Shown here: in pieces, positions 50,044 to 58,902 of the stretch
How the letters are laid out: every line of letters begins with the position of its first letter
How positions within the stretch are numbered: the first letter of the stretch is position 1
Source: Antribacter gilvus
GTDB taxonomy: Bacteria > Actinomycetota > Actinomycetes > Actinomycetales > Cellulomonadaceae
Length of the DNA: 64,000 nucleotides
Reading direction: 5' to 3'
Assembly: GCF_003946865.1 (NCBI RefSeq)
Contig: NZ_QXTH01000014.1
Location: forward strand, 1 to 64,000
Program-made: the position numbers and the translations under genes
The notes under the pieces: model-generated
The model's input: only the letters and a program-made list of their open reading frames with translations
What the model was told of the DNA's origin: nothing
Databases searched by the model: none

Positions 50044-51504
50044 CTAGTACACGTACGGCCAGCCCGACGAGTCGTAGCCGAGCAGGTTGACGCCGAGGCG
50101 GGGGTCACCCGCGTTGTCGTAGTAGTGGTAGAAGAGCACGTCGGAGTCGGTGTCGGTGATGACCGCCTGGTGACCCGGGCCGTGGATCGAGCCGTGGCCG
50201 GCGAGGATCTGCGTGCCGCCGCCCGACATCATGGCGGTGCCGTTGCGGTCCACGTAGGGACCAGTCACGGAGGTGGAGCGGCCCACCATGATGCGGTACG
50301 TGCTCGCGGCGCCCCTGCAGCAGGCGTCGAACGAGACGTAGAGGTAGTAGTAGCCGTTGCGGTAGTGGATCGTCGGCGCCTCGACGGCGTCGCCGCCGCG
50401 ACTGGCGAGGCTGTAGAACGCCGTGCCGGAGCGCAGGCCCGTCGACGAGCTGAGGGCGATCATCTTGATGCCCGACCAGAAGGAGCCGAAGCTCAGGAAC
50501 CAGCGTCCCTGCTGGTCGATCACCAGGTTGGGATCGATGGCGTTCCAGTCGTTCGACGCGCTCGACGAGATGACCAGGCCCTGGTTGGTCCAGCTTCCGG
50601 CAGCACCGGTGGTGCTGGTCGCGAGGAAGATCGCCGACCGGTTCGACTCGAAGACCGAGGCCGAGTAGTACATGTAATAGCGCCCGTTGACGTAGTGGAC
50701 GTCCGGGGCCCAGACGTGGTTGCTGTTGTTGGTGTAGGTGTGCACCCAGGGCATGCCGTTGGGGAACGCCATGCCGGCAGCCCTCCACGCGGTGCGGTCC
50801 GTCGACGTCCGGAGGTTGACGCCCTCGCCTGTGTTGGCCAGCAGGTAGGAGCCGTCCGGCCGCTTCACCACCTCGGGGTCGTGCACGATGGTGTCGCCCG
50901 TGACCGGCCCAGGGTTGGGGTACGTGGTGGGCGTGCTGACGTCGCCCACCCTGACCATCTGCCACTGCTGGTTGTTCGCGTTGGTGTCGGTGTACTGGGA
51001 GACGCGGCCGCCGTCGGCGGTGGACCACTCCCACACCTCCAGCGACTTCCCGCTGTTGCGGTTGATGAGCTGGATGTAGCCGGACGCCGGGTCCTGCACG
51101 CTGAACTGCTGGTTCGTGGCGTTGTTGTCCGTGTACTGGACCACGTTGGCGCCGTCGGCGGTGGACCTGCTCGCGACGTCGATGACCTTGCCGCTGTGCC
51201 GCGACTTCAGCCGGTAGTAGCCGCTGCCCGAGCTGACGAACTGCCACTGCTGGACGGCGTGGTCGTTGCGGGCCCACTGCTGGATGCCCGCGTTGTTGGC
51301 CGTGGACAGGTCGGCGACCTCCAGGGCCTTGCCGCTGTTCCGGTTGACCAGCACGTACCAGGCGTTGGTGTCGATGGTCGCCGCCGAGGCCTGTGGCGTT
51401 GCCACAGGCACGGCGAGCTGGGCGAACGTGACGGCTGCGGCGACCAGCAGCGTCAGCGCTGCCTGGGCTCCGCGACGCCAGGGGAATGCACGGGTTGCCT
51501 TCAT
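50044..51504 (-). CDS. Secreted GH43 arabinanase-type enzyme with ricin-type lectin (CBM13)
   Basis: A 486-residue exported enzyme. The signal peptide is about 1-40. A ricin B beta-trefoil (about 45-180) shows three repeats: LVNRNSGKALEVADLSTAN, LKSRHSGKVIDVASRSTAD and LINRNSGKSLEVWEWSTAD, each with a QQW/QQF-type motif. The GH43 propeller (about 195-486) has Asp in IVHDPEVVK, Asp in WNAIDPNLV and Glu in DAVEAPTIHY. SFDACCRGAASTYRIMVGRS parallels the other GH43 here. GAGGAGG precedes ATG 51504, chosen over 51525. It probably cleaves arabinan side chains outside the cell. Confidence 0.92.
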   Translation of the reverse strand: MKATRAFPWRRGAQAALTLLVAAAVTFAQLAVPVATPQASAATIDTNAWYVLVNRNSGKALEVADLSTANNAGIQQWARNDHAVQQWQFVSSGSGYYRLKSRHSGKVIDVASRSTADGANVVQYTDNNATNQQFSVQDPASGYIQLINRNSGKSLEVWEWSTADGGRVSQYTDTNANNQQWQMVRVGDVSTPTTYPNPGPVTGDTIVHDPEVVKRPDGSYLLANTGEGVNLRTSTDRTAWRAAGMAFPNGMPWVHTYTNNSNHVWAPDVHYVNGRYYMYYSASVFESNRSAIFLATSTTGAAGSWTNQGLVISSSASNDWNAIDPNLVIDQQGRWFLSFGSFWSGIKMIALSSSTGLRSGTAFYSLASRGGDAVEAPTIHYRNGYYYLYVSFDACCRGAASTYRIMVGRSTSVTGPYVDRNGTAMMSGGGTQILAGHGSIHGPGHQAVITDTDSDVLFYHYYDNAGDPRLGVNLLGYDSSGWPYVY

Positions 51505-51525
51505 GGAACCTCCTCGTTGAGGCAT

Positions 51526-51539
51526 TGTTAGCGCTCACA
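51526..51539 (-). promoter_or_regulatory. LacI-type operator before the ricin-lectin GH43
   Basis: TGTTAGCGCTCACA matches the LacI/GalR-family palindrome TGTTAGCGCTAACA with one change, 22 nt upstream of the start. A sugar-responsive LacI-type repressor, not encoded in the window, is expected to bind. Confidence 0.75.
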
Positions 51540-51607
51540 CGAACGCCGTGGACTAGTTTCCATCGTTGTACATCGGCTCGTCAAGGGGTTCGTCGTACGC
51601 TCGACGC

Positions 51608-52480
51608 GTGCAACCGATCTCGCGTCCGTCCACCTGGCGACCCGAGCCGGTCGATGTCGCCCTCACCACCGTGGACGACGCCCTACGGGTGCTGGCGGGG
51701 TGCCGGATCACGGCGCTGACCGGCGCGGGGATCTCCACCGACTCCGGCATCCCGGACTACCGGGGGCCCGGCTCGCCTCCCCGCAACCCCATGACGTACC
51801 AGCAGTTCGTCCAGGACGAGGCCTTCCGCCGCCACTACTGGGCGCGCAACCACGTGGGCTGGCAGCACATGCACCGCACCGAGCCCAACGCGGGCCACCG
51901 TGCCCTCGTCCGGCTCGAGGAGCGCGGCCTCCTCACCGGGATCATCACCCAGAACGTGGACCTGCTGCACGAGGACGCCGGGTCGCGCAACGTCATCGAC
52001 CTGCACGGGCGCTACGACCGCGTCGTCTGCCTGCAGTGCGGGCGGGTGGTCTCCCGCACCCACCTGGCGACCCGCCTCGACGCCCTGAACCCGGGCTTCC
52101 TCGAGTCGGTCGGCGACGTCGCCGACATCGAGATCGCACCCGACGCCGACGCCGTCATCGAGGCCACCTCGCACTTCCGGCCCGCCCCCTGCGAGTTCTG
52201 CGGCGGCGTGCTCAAGCCTGAGATCGTGTACTTCGGCGAGAACGTGCCCCGCGAGCGCGTGGAGCGGGCGTTCGCCCTGGTGGACGGCGCCGACGCCCTG
52301 CTCGTGGCCGGGTCGTCGCTCACGGTGATGAGCGGCCTGCGGTTCGTGCGCCGGGCAGCCGCCGACGGCAAGCCCGTGGTGATCGTCAACCGCGGGCTCA
52401 CCCGCGGCGACGTCCACGCGACGGTCAAGGTCGACGCCGGCACCAGCGACGTCCTGGCCGAGCTCGCCGAGCGGCTGTGA
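51608..52480 (+). CDS. SIR2-family NAD-dependent protein deacylase
   Basis: A 290-residue sirtuin. GAGISTDSGIPDYRGPGS binds NAD, TQNVDLLHEDAG carries the conserved Gln/Asn/Asp, and IDLHGR holds the catalytic His. The zinc cysteines are CLQCG and CEFCGG. VAGSSLTVMSGLRFV and IVNRGLTRGD complete the Rossmann fold. It removes acyl groups from Lys using NAD+. The start is taken at GTG 51608, 6 nt after TACGCT; the upstream in-frame ATG at 51566 would precede the promoter. Confidence 0.92.
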   Translation: MQPISRPSTWRPEPVDVALTTVDDALRVLAGCRITALTGAGISTDSGIPDYRGPGSPPRNPMTYQQFVQDEAFRRHYWARNHVGWQHMHRTEPNAGHRALVRLEERGLLTGIITQNVDLLHEDAGSRNVIDLHGRYDRVVCLQCGRVVSRTHLATRLDALNPGFLESVGDVADIEIAPDADAVIEATSHFRPAPCEFCGGVLKPEIVYFGENVPRERVERAFALVDGADALLVAGSSLTVMSGLRFVRRAAADGKPVVIVNRGLTRGDVHATVKVDAGTSDVLAELAERL

Positions 52481-52500
52481 GGCAGCACCCGGCGGGCGTC

Positions 52501-53511
52501 CTAGCCGAAGACCGACGGGCTGCTCCGCCAGTCCGTCGTCCGCGTCGCCAGGTCGGTGAGACCGGAGCGGCCGGACGGCGACAGCGTCAGGACGCGGTCC
52601 CCCGGGCGGAGGCGAGCGTCGGCGAAGTAGAGCTCGCCCAGCTCCTGGGCCGCCACGTCGTCGCCTGCGTCCGCCGCGACGAGGAGGTGCGCGAGCTCGT
52701 CGGCGATCGCGTCGTACTCCGCCGAGGTGATCTCCACGCCGGGGAAGCTGCTCAGGTCGGCCCCGGACCGCTCAGCCTCCTCCAGGACCGCGCCGCTCAG
52801 GGTGGCCGGCACGCCGGCCAGGCCCAGCATCGGGCCCCACATGTCCCAGAGCAGCAGCTCGTCGCGGTGCCGGTGCGCCACCTCGCGCAGCACGTAGTCG
52901 CGGACCACGTCCCGCCCGCAGAGCTCCGGCACGTCCTTCGTCACGCCGAACGTCGCCGGGTCAGCCGCGCCGGACCGGACCGCCAGCCACGCCTCGGCGG
53001 CCGTCACGAACGGCGAGCCGTGACCGGCGGGGATGTCCGCGGGGTCGAAGCCCCACGGGTCGTCCGGGCCGAGCTCCGGGTCGAAGCGGCGCCAGCGCTC
53101 ACCGTCCCAGTACTCCACGATCACGTGGTCGGCATGGAAGCCCGGGTCGAAGTAGCCCGCGAAGCCCACGCGCGAGCGGGCGGGCACCTTGTGCTCCCGG
53201 AGCGTGCCGACGGTGAGCAGCGTGTGGTCACGGCAGCACCCGGCGACGACCTGCTCCGCGGTGCGCGAGCCCGCGAGGGCGCCGGTCCGCTCCACGGCCG
53301 CGTCGAGGATCGACGCGAGCCACCGCCGGTCGATGTCCGCGACCTGGTCGGCGGTGAAGGTGGCCCCGGAGCGGTAGTGGACGACGGCGTCGCACGCCGC
53401 GGTCCGCAGCGACGCCGGATCGGCACCCAGCTCCGCGACGAGATCCGCATGCCGGCCGGGGTCGGAGTAGGGGCTGTGGCTGGCGTAGTCGGCAAGAGTG
53501 GGTGCAGGCAC
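52501..53511 (-). CDS. Transglutaminase-like cysteine protein
   Basis: A 336-residue cytoplasmic protein (no signal peptide). The transglutaminase/protease triad is visible: Cys in VVAGCCRDHTLLT, His in GFHADHVIVEYWDG and Asp in RRFDPELG. The C-terminal third (AQELGELYFADARLRPGDRV) is unassigned. Function is unknown; such proteins act as peptidases or amidases. The start is taken at GTG 53511, behind GGAAAGGA; an in-frame ATG at 53568 lies upstream of the likely -10 (TAGCGT in GCTAGCGT). Confidence 0.82.
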   Translation of the reverse strand: MPAPTLADYASHSPYSDPGRHADLVAELGADPASLRTAACDAVVHYRSGATFTADQVADIDRRWLASILDAAVERTGALAGSRTAEQVVAGCCRDHTLLTVGTLREHKVPARSRVGFAGYFDPGFHADHVIVEYWDGERWRRFDPELGPDDPWGFDPADIPAGHGSPFVTAAEAWLAVRSGAADPATFGVTKDVPELCGRDVVRDYVLREVAHRHRDELLLWDMWGPMLGLAGVPATLSGAVLEEAERSGADLSSFPGVEITSAEYDAIADELAHLLVAADAGDDVAAQELGELYFADARLRPGDRVLTLSPSGRSGLTDLATRTTDWRSSPSVFG

Positions 53512-53580
53512 GTCGTCGTCCTTTCCGGGGCGGTGACGAGACGCTAGCAAAAAACGGTTCAGCTGCACACCAGATTCGGG

Positions 53581-54093
53581 TCACGCCCGGCGCGCTTCGA
53601 AGAACTCCCGGAGCAGGGCCCCGCACTCCGCCTCCCGGACCCCGCCCACCACCTCGACCTCGTGGAGCGCGCGGCGGTCGCGCACCAGGTCCCACACGGA
53701 GCCCGTGGCCCCCGCCTTGGGGTCCCACGCGCCGAGCACCAGGCGGGTCACCCGGGACAGGAGCAGCGCGCCGGCGCACATGGCACAGGGTTCCAGCGTG
53801 ACCACCAGGGTGCAGCCCTCGAGCCGCCACTCCCCCGTGTGACGCGCCGCCGCCCGCAGCGCCAGCACCTCGGCGTGCGCCGTGGGGTCGCCCGTGGCCT
53901 CCCGCTCGTTCCGCCCGACCCCGACGACGCGGCCCGCACGGTCGAGCACCACCGCACCCACCGGGACGTCGCCGGTGCCGACCGCGCGCCGGGCCTCGTC
54001 GAGGGCCAGGCCCATCGCCCCGGCCCACGTCGCGGCGCGCTCCGCGACGGTGTCCCCGGGAAAACGGGCGGCGCTGCTGGAGGGTGCGGTCAC
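53581..54093 (-). CDS. tRNA adenosine-34 deaminase-like (TadA family)
   Basis: A 170-residue zinc deaminase. The catalytic HAE is in [14 protein letters not shown] and the zinc PCxxC is in [16 protein letters not shown]. The C-terminal [15 protein letters not shown] fits the TadA group, which converts A34 to inosine in tRNA-Arg. A guanine-deaminase-like substrate cannot be excluded. GTG 54093 is selected because TATGGT (54101-54106) lies 7 nt upstream; the ATG at 54105 overlaps that hexamer. It diverges from upp. Confidence 0.88.
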   Translation of the reverse strand: MTAPSSSAARFPGDTVAERAATWAGAMGLALDEARRAVGTGDVPVGAVVLDRAGRVVGVGRNEREATGDPTAHAEVLALRAAARHTGEWRLEGCTLVVTLEPCAMCAGALLLSRVTRLVLGAWDPKAGATGSVWDLVRDRRALHEVEVVGGVREAECGALLREFFEARRA

Positions 54094-54100
54094 GCAGATC

Positions 54101-54153
54101 ACCATAGCGACGCGGCCCCGGGACGGCCCTCCGCGTGCGGGAGCCGGTAGCGT
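54101..54153. promoter_or_regulatory. Divergent leaderless promoters of tadA-like and upp
   Basis: Minus-strand TATGGT (54101-54106) and plus-strand TAGCGT (54148-54153) each lie 7 nt from their start codon. The 41-bp interval means their -35 regions overlap near 54124-54130. Confidence 0.65.
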
Positions 54154-54160
54154 GGAGGCC

Positions 54161-54796
54161 ATGCGCCTGAACGTCGTCGACCACCCACTGGTGGCTCACA
54201 AGCTCACCGTCCTCCGCGACGAGACCACCCCCTCACCGACGTTCCGCCTCCTCGTCGACGAGCTGGTCACCCTGCTCGCCTACGAGGCCACGCGTGAGAT
54301 CGCCGTCGAGCCGCACGAGGTGCGGACTCCGGTCACCACCACGACGGGGGTCCGGCTCTCGTCGCCGCCGCCGCTCGTGGTGCCGATCCTGCGGGCCGGC
54401 CTCGGCATGCTCGACGGCATGACCCGCCTGCTCCCCACCGCCGAGGTGGGCTTCCTCGGGCTGCAGCGCGACGAGGAGACCTTCCAGGCCGTCACGTACG
54501 CGAACCGGCTGCCCGACGACCTCACGGGCCGGCACGTGTTCCTCCTCGACCCCATGCTCGCGACGGGCGGCACCCTGGTGGCGGCCATCGACTACGTCTT
54601 CGAGCGGGGCGCCCGCGAGGTCACCGCCGTATGCCTGCTCGCCGCGCCCGAGGGCCTCGAGCTCCTGGAGCAGGCCGTCGGTGACCGGGTCGACGTGGAG
54701 GTCGTCGTCGCGGCCGTCGACGAGCGGCTCAACGAGAAGAAGTACATCGTTCCCGGCCTGGGCGACGCGGGCGACCGCCTCTACGGCCTGGTCTAG
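54161..54796 (+). CDS. upp: Uracil phosphoribosyltransferase
   Basis: A 211-residue enzyme making UMP from uracil and PRPP. The N-terminus [20 protein letters not shown] is diagnostic. The PRPP loop is [18 protein letters not shown], and the uracil-binding end is [17 protein letters not shown]. It works with the uracil permease at 6.2-7.5 kb in pyrimidine salvage. ATG 54161 is 7 nt from TAGCGT. Confidence 0.96.
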   Translation: MRLNVVDHPLVAHKLTVLRDETTPSPTFRLLVDELVTLLAYEATREIAVEPHEVRTPVTTTTGVRLSSPPPLVVPILRAGLGMLDGMTRLLPTAEVGFLGLQRDEETFQAVTYANRLPDDLTGRHVFLLDPMLATGGTLVAAIDYVFERGAREVTAVCLLAAPEGLELLEQAVGDRVDVEVVVAAVDERLNEKKYIVPGLGDAGDRLYGLV

Positions 54797-54802
54797 CGTC
54801 GG

Positions 54803-57800
54803 CTACTGCTTGGGCCCGCAGGCCGCTACGGCCCAGGCCCACAGGTCCTGCCCGGCGGTCCGCAGGCCTGACCGGCCCACGGCTGCCCACGGCGCCGTCA
54901 CCGCAGCGCACTCGGCGGACGCCCGCCCGGACCGGTCCGCCTGTGCCGCGTCGCGGCTGCCGGCGTCGCCCTGGTTGGTCGTAGCAGTCGTCGCCGCAGG
55001 CTGGGCCGGGCCGCCCTGGCTCGTACCCGGGGTCGACGGCGGAGCCTGCGTCGGCGGCTGAACCTGCGCGTGCGTGGGGCTGGGCTCCGGCGACGGGGTC
55101 GGCGGCGCGGGCGGCGGGCACACCACTGCGTCGACGGTGAGGCGGCGCTCCACGGCGTGGATCCGGCCCTCCAGCTCGCGGTTCAGCCGCACGGTCACCC
55201 TGCCGCCGGGGACGACGTCGTCACCGAGGGTGAGGCGCGCGGTGCCGCCCGGGGGGATCTCGACGGTGGTGCCGGTCGTCCAGCGGGACGTGCGGTACAT
55301 CCGGCCGTTCCACGCGCGGGCCCCAGCGTTGTGGACGTCGGCCACGATGCGACCCGTCCCGTCCGTGCACTCCACCAGCGGCGTGACCGTCACCGACGAC
55401 TCGGGCCACACGATCCGTGCGCACGACCGGAACGTCACGTCCTCCGTGGCCAGCGTCCTGCCGTCCGCCGTGAGGTCGACCTGGCCGGTGCCCCACGGCA
55501 CCGTGAACGTGAGCGTGGCCTTCTCGCCCGCCGGGACGAACAGCGTGGCGCCCGCCGCTGAGAACACCACAGGGAGGGTGGAGCCCGTGTTGTCGACGGG
55601 CGCCGCGAAGGTCCTGGTGGAGTAGTCGCGCTCCGGGTCGTACGTGCACTCCCCGACGCGCTGAGCTGCTCCCGCAGCGGGCGCGAGCACCGCCGCGGGG
55701 TAGTCGGCCACGGGCGGCTCGGGCGCCGTCAGCAGGTGCGTCGGCAGGTCACCGTCGGAGTCCGTGGTCCAGCGGGAGAGCCGGAAGGCCGCCTGAGCCG
55801 CCGCCAGGTCCATGGTGCCGGTGGCCACCTGGAGCGGCACCGTGGCGCCCGGCTCGATCGTCACCTGGCCCGACTCGAGCGTCGTACCGCCCGCCGGGAC
55901 GACCATCACGACCTGGACCGGCTCGTCCGTGTGGTTGGTGACGTCGCCCCGGACGCCGACCGCACCGTTCACGTTCACGGTTCGTGCCGCGACGGCAACG
56001 TCCCAGGAAGGCGCGTAGCAGTCACGGGCGGGGTGCGTCCCGGCGGGCACGCGCGTGGTGTAGGTGCGTCCGTCCACGACCGCTGAGAGGACGTAGGCAC
56101 CCGGTCCGGCGGGCACCCGCAGACCGTCCGGAACCTGGAGGAGCACCTGCTCACCGGGCCTCACGGCGTGCGCCGAGGCCACGGCGGTGCCGGCGGCCTC
56201 GAGCGTCACGGACACCGTCTGGGCGGTGCGGTTCGTGTACGTGCCCGTCACCGCGGACTGCGCGACGGCGGTCCCGCCTGTCGCCAGGCACTGCGCGTCG
56301 AGGGACCCCGCTCCCTGGACCGCCCCGGCCCAGGACTGCGCAACGCTCACCGGTCCGGAGGCCTGGAGCACCTTGGCCGAACCGGGCAGCACAGGCGTGA
56401 CCGCCACGGCGCCCGACGTCGTCCCGGGTGCCGTCCCGTCGGCGACGACCGCCAGCGGCAGCCGGCGACGCTCGCCCTGCATCAGATCTCCGGCCGTCCC
56501 GTCCCCGGGCGGCAGCGGCGAGCAGTGCCAGGCGTTGGACGCCGACCCATGGCTCGCGCACGAGAGGGCGGACTGGGACGCGGCCGGCGTCACGCCCGCA
56601 GGCAGGGTGACGTCCACGGACCAGCCGGCGGGCGCCGTCAGGTCACCGGTGTTGGCGACCTCGACCCCCACCACGGTGGATCCCGGGTTCGCGATGTCGG
56701 TGCCGTCCACGTGCGCGGAGAGCTCGGCGCCGTAGGGGGCCACCTCGGCTGCCGCGAGCTCCACGCCCGCGCTCTTCACACCGGCGGCCCACACCTCCGC
56801 GGAGATCGGGTAGACGCCGCCCGACTGCGCCTGCACTCCCACGACGACCCGCTGGGTCGTGCCGGCCGCGACGGTACCGAGCTCGCAGAGGACCGTGTTC
56901 GAGGAGCCGCCGTCGGCCGGCCCGCAGGCGAACCTGTTCGCCGTGATCGGCGGACCCATGACGGCAGCGTCGCCCGCGATGTCGCCCGCCGTGTCGCCGG
57001 CGCCGACTCCCGACGCGGCTTCCGTCGTGCCCTCCTCGCGGACGTCGGTGGTGGCAGCGGTGGTGGTGGCAGCGGTCCCGGTGGTGGCAGCCGCCTCGGT
57101 GGTGGTCGCCGGCTCTGTGGTGGGCGCCGCGGCGTCGGTGCTCGACCCGGCGGACGAGCCGACGCCCGCGCCGAACGGCGCCTGGGCGAACCGGGCCGTC
57201 AGGCCGTCGGGAAGGGTCAGGCGGACGACTGTCTCAGCCGCATCCCTGCCACCCGAGTTGGACAGGGTGAGGACGATGTCCTGCCCGACACGCGGCTGGA
57301 GCACCGTGGTGGGGTCGGAGAGCGCCACACCGAGCTTCGCCGGTTCGGGTGCCGGCATGGGGACCAGCAAGTTCGTGGCCGACGTGGGGTCCAGGACGTC
57401 CGGGACCTCGTCGAGCGCGTCGGAGGCCGGCGCGTCGGCCACCAGGACGCTGCCCGCCGACAGCCCCAGGTTGAACCGTTCGGCCTGTGCCATGGGGGCG
57501 AGGACCTGAAGCACCGCGGCGACACCGACGGTCGCAGCGGTGATGGCGCCGGCTGCCATGCCGGTCGACGTGAGCGCGCCCGTGGCACCCGCCGCGACAC
57601 CCGCGACAGTGCTCGTGGTCGCGGCGGTCGAGGCGGCAGTCGAGGCGGCCGCCGTGACGCCGCTGCCCACCGAGCCGCCGCCGATCGACGTGCCCGCCGT
57701 GCTGGTCACGGTGCTCACCGTGCCGACGGCGGTGCTGGTCACGGTTCCCGCGCCGGCACCGACAGTGCTCGCAGTCGTCGCGCTCGTGGTGACCGCGCCA

Positions 57801-58726
57801 GTACCGACCGCGCTGCCGGAGGCGACGGAACCTGCGGAGGAGGTGAGGACCGTCGTCGTCCCCGCCTTTGCCGCCGCTGCCGCATAGCCCGCCTTCAGCA
57901 GGACCGCCGTGCCCGTACCGCCGATCGGGAGGGCGACGCCCACCAGGCCGAGACCCGCGACCCCGAGCATCAGGGGCGCGACGACGCACTTCATGCCGTG
58001 GGCGACGTCGTGCAGCTCGAGGACCAGGGCGCTGCACGTGCCGCAGCCGGTCAGGTGGTCGTCCACCTTGGCCTTCTCGCGCTTCGAGAGGCTGTCTCGG
58101 ACGTATTCGCCGAGAGACCTGTTCACCTCACGGCAGGCGGCGGACGGGGCGTGCGACAGGTGCTGCTGCAGGTAGCCGGCGCGGAGAGCCTCCTTCGCCC
58201 GGTACAGGAGAGCGGAGACGCCGTTGGGCGAGAGGCCGAGGAGCGGGGCGATCTGCGCGGGCCTGTGCTCCTCGACGAGCGCGTAGTGGAGCACCATGCG
58301 GTATCGCTCGGGCAGCTTGAGGTACGCGCGGAAGACGACAGTGCGCTCGAAGCCGGCCAGTGCCGGGTCCTCGTCGGACGCGAGACGGCCGAGCGCGTGC
58401 TCCAGCTCGTCGTCGGCCGTGGGACGGGTACGCCGGACGCCGCGGGCCAGCGTGGTGGCCGTGTTGCGCACGACCGTCAGGATGTAACCGCGGAAGTTGA
58501 GGTCCGGGCCCTTGCCGCGGAGGAGAGTCTGGAAGGTGCTCTCGAAGGAGTCGGACACGACCTCTTCGACATCCGACGGTGCGACGAGACAGCGGGCAAC
58601 CTGGCGGGTCGCCTGGACGTGACGGCTGTAGAGCGCGCCGAAAGCGTCCCGGTCCCCGTCTCGGACCCTCAGGATGAGCTCGGCGTCGCTGGGGGAATTC
58701 CCCGCACCGCTGTCGACTTCTGCCAC
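54803..58726 (-). CDS. ECF sigma factor fused to zinc-finger anti-sigma domain, membrane segment(s) and long beta-rich region
   Basis: A 1,307-residue fusion. Residues ~12-100 are sigma region 2 (DAELILRVRDGDRDAFGALY, FRGYILTVVRNTATTLARG). Residues ~125-195 are region 4 (LPERYRMVLHYALVEEHRP, LLGLSPNGVSALLYRAKEAL). A zinc-binding anti-sigma segment follows (Cys/His set ending DDHLTGCGTCSALVLEL, about 205-235), then a hydrophobic helix (about 252-270), a ~120-residue Ala/Thr/Ser/Gly linker and a second hydrophobic stretch (about 395-415). The last ~880 residues are beta-rich with DUF11-like repeats (IVLTLSNSGGRDAAETVVRL, VGVEVANTGDL), ending in a Pro/Thr-rich stretch. GTG 58726 has GGGGAAG before it; an in-frame ATG at 58882 is less likely. 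Sigma factors with fused zinc-finger and membrane extensions are a described one-protein signalling class. Confidence 0.85.
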   Translation of the reverse strand: MAEVDSGAGNSPSDAELILRVRDGDRDAFGALYSRHVQATRQVARCLVAPSDVEEVVSDSFESTFQTLLRGKGPDLNFRGYILTVVRNTATTLARGVRRTRPTADDELEHALGRLASDEDPALAGFERTVVFRAYLKLPERYRMVLHYALVEEHRPAQIAPLLGLSPNGVSALLYRAKEALRAGYLQQHLSHAPSAACREVNRSLGEYVRDSLSKREKAKVDDHLTGCGTCSALVLELHDVAHGMKCVVAPLMLGVAGLGLVGVALPIGGTGTAVLLKAGYAAAAAKAGTTTVLTSSAGSVASGSAVGTGAVTTSATTASTVGAGAGTVTSTAVGTVSTVTSTAGTSIGGGSVGSGVTAAASTAASTAATTSTVAGVAAGATGALTSTGMAAGAITAATVGVAAVLQVLAPMAQAERFNLGLSAGSVLVADAPASDALDEVPDVLDPTSATNLLVPMPAPEPAKLGVALSDPTTVLQPRVGQDIVLTLSNSGGRDAAETVVRLTLPDGLTARFAQAPFGAGVGSSAGSSTDAAAPTTEPATTTEAAATTGTAATTTAATTDVREEGTTEAASGVGAGDTAGDIAGDAAVMGPPITANRFACGPADGGSSNTVLCELGTVAAGTTQRVVVGVQAQSGGVYPISAEVWAAGVKSAGVELAAAEVAPYGAELSAHVDGTDIANPGSTVVGVEVANTGDLTAPAGWSVDVTLPAGVTPAASQSALSCASHGSASNAWHCSPLPPGDGTAGDLMQGERRRLPLAVVADGTAPGTTSGAVAVTPVLPGSAKVLQASGPVSVAQSWAGAVQGAGSLDAQCLATGGTAVAQSAVTGTYTNRTAQTVSVTLEAAGTAVASAHAVRPGEQVLLQVPDGLRVPAGPGAYVLSAVVDGRTYTTRVPAGTHPARDCYAPSWDVAVAARTVNVNGAVGVRGDVTNHTDEPVQVVMVVPAGGTTLESGQVTIEPGATVPLQVATGTMDLAAAQAAFRLSRWTTDSDGDLPTHLLTAPEPPVADYPAAVLAPAAGAAQRVGECTYDPERDYSTRTFAAPVDNTGSTLPVVFSAAGATLFVPAGEKATLTFTVPWGTGQVDLTADGRTLATEDVTFRSCARIVWPESSVTVTPLVECTDGTGRIVADVHNAGARAWNGRMYRTSRWTTGTTVEIPPGGTARLTLGDDVVPGGRVTVRLNRELEGRIHAVERRLTVDAVVCPPPAPPTPSPEPSPTHAQVQPPTQAPPSTPGTSQGGPAQPAATTATTNQGDAGSRDAAQADRSGRASAECAAVTAPWAAVGRSGLRTAGQDLWAWAVAACGPKQ

Positions 58727-58902
58727 GTCTTCCCCACTACCTCGCCGCCCATGGCGACGGCCCGTGAATGGCGGGTGATCCCGGAAATCCGGGCACTCAG
58801 ACTCTAGCCCCTGACTATAGGCCGCGCCCAGCGCTTTGGTAGAGGGTGAATCCGCCGGATGAGATCGGGTGAACTGCCGCACACTCGGCGTAAACCTGCG
58901 TC

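Noticed and set aside
56168-58807. An 879-codon plus-strand frame opposite the sigma fusion
   Set aside because: Shadow frame of biased composition (Arg/Gly/His/Asp rich) without motifs; the minus-strand frame carries sigma, zinc-finger and beta-domain motifs.
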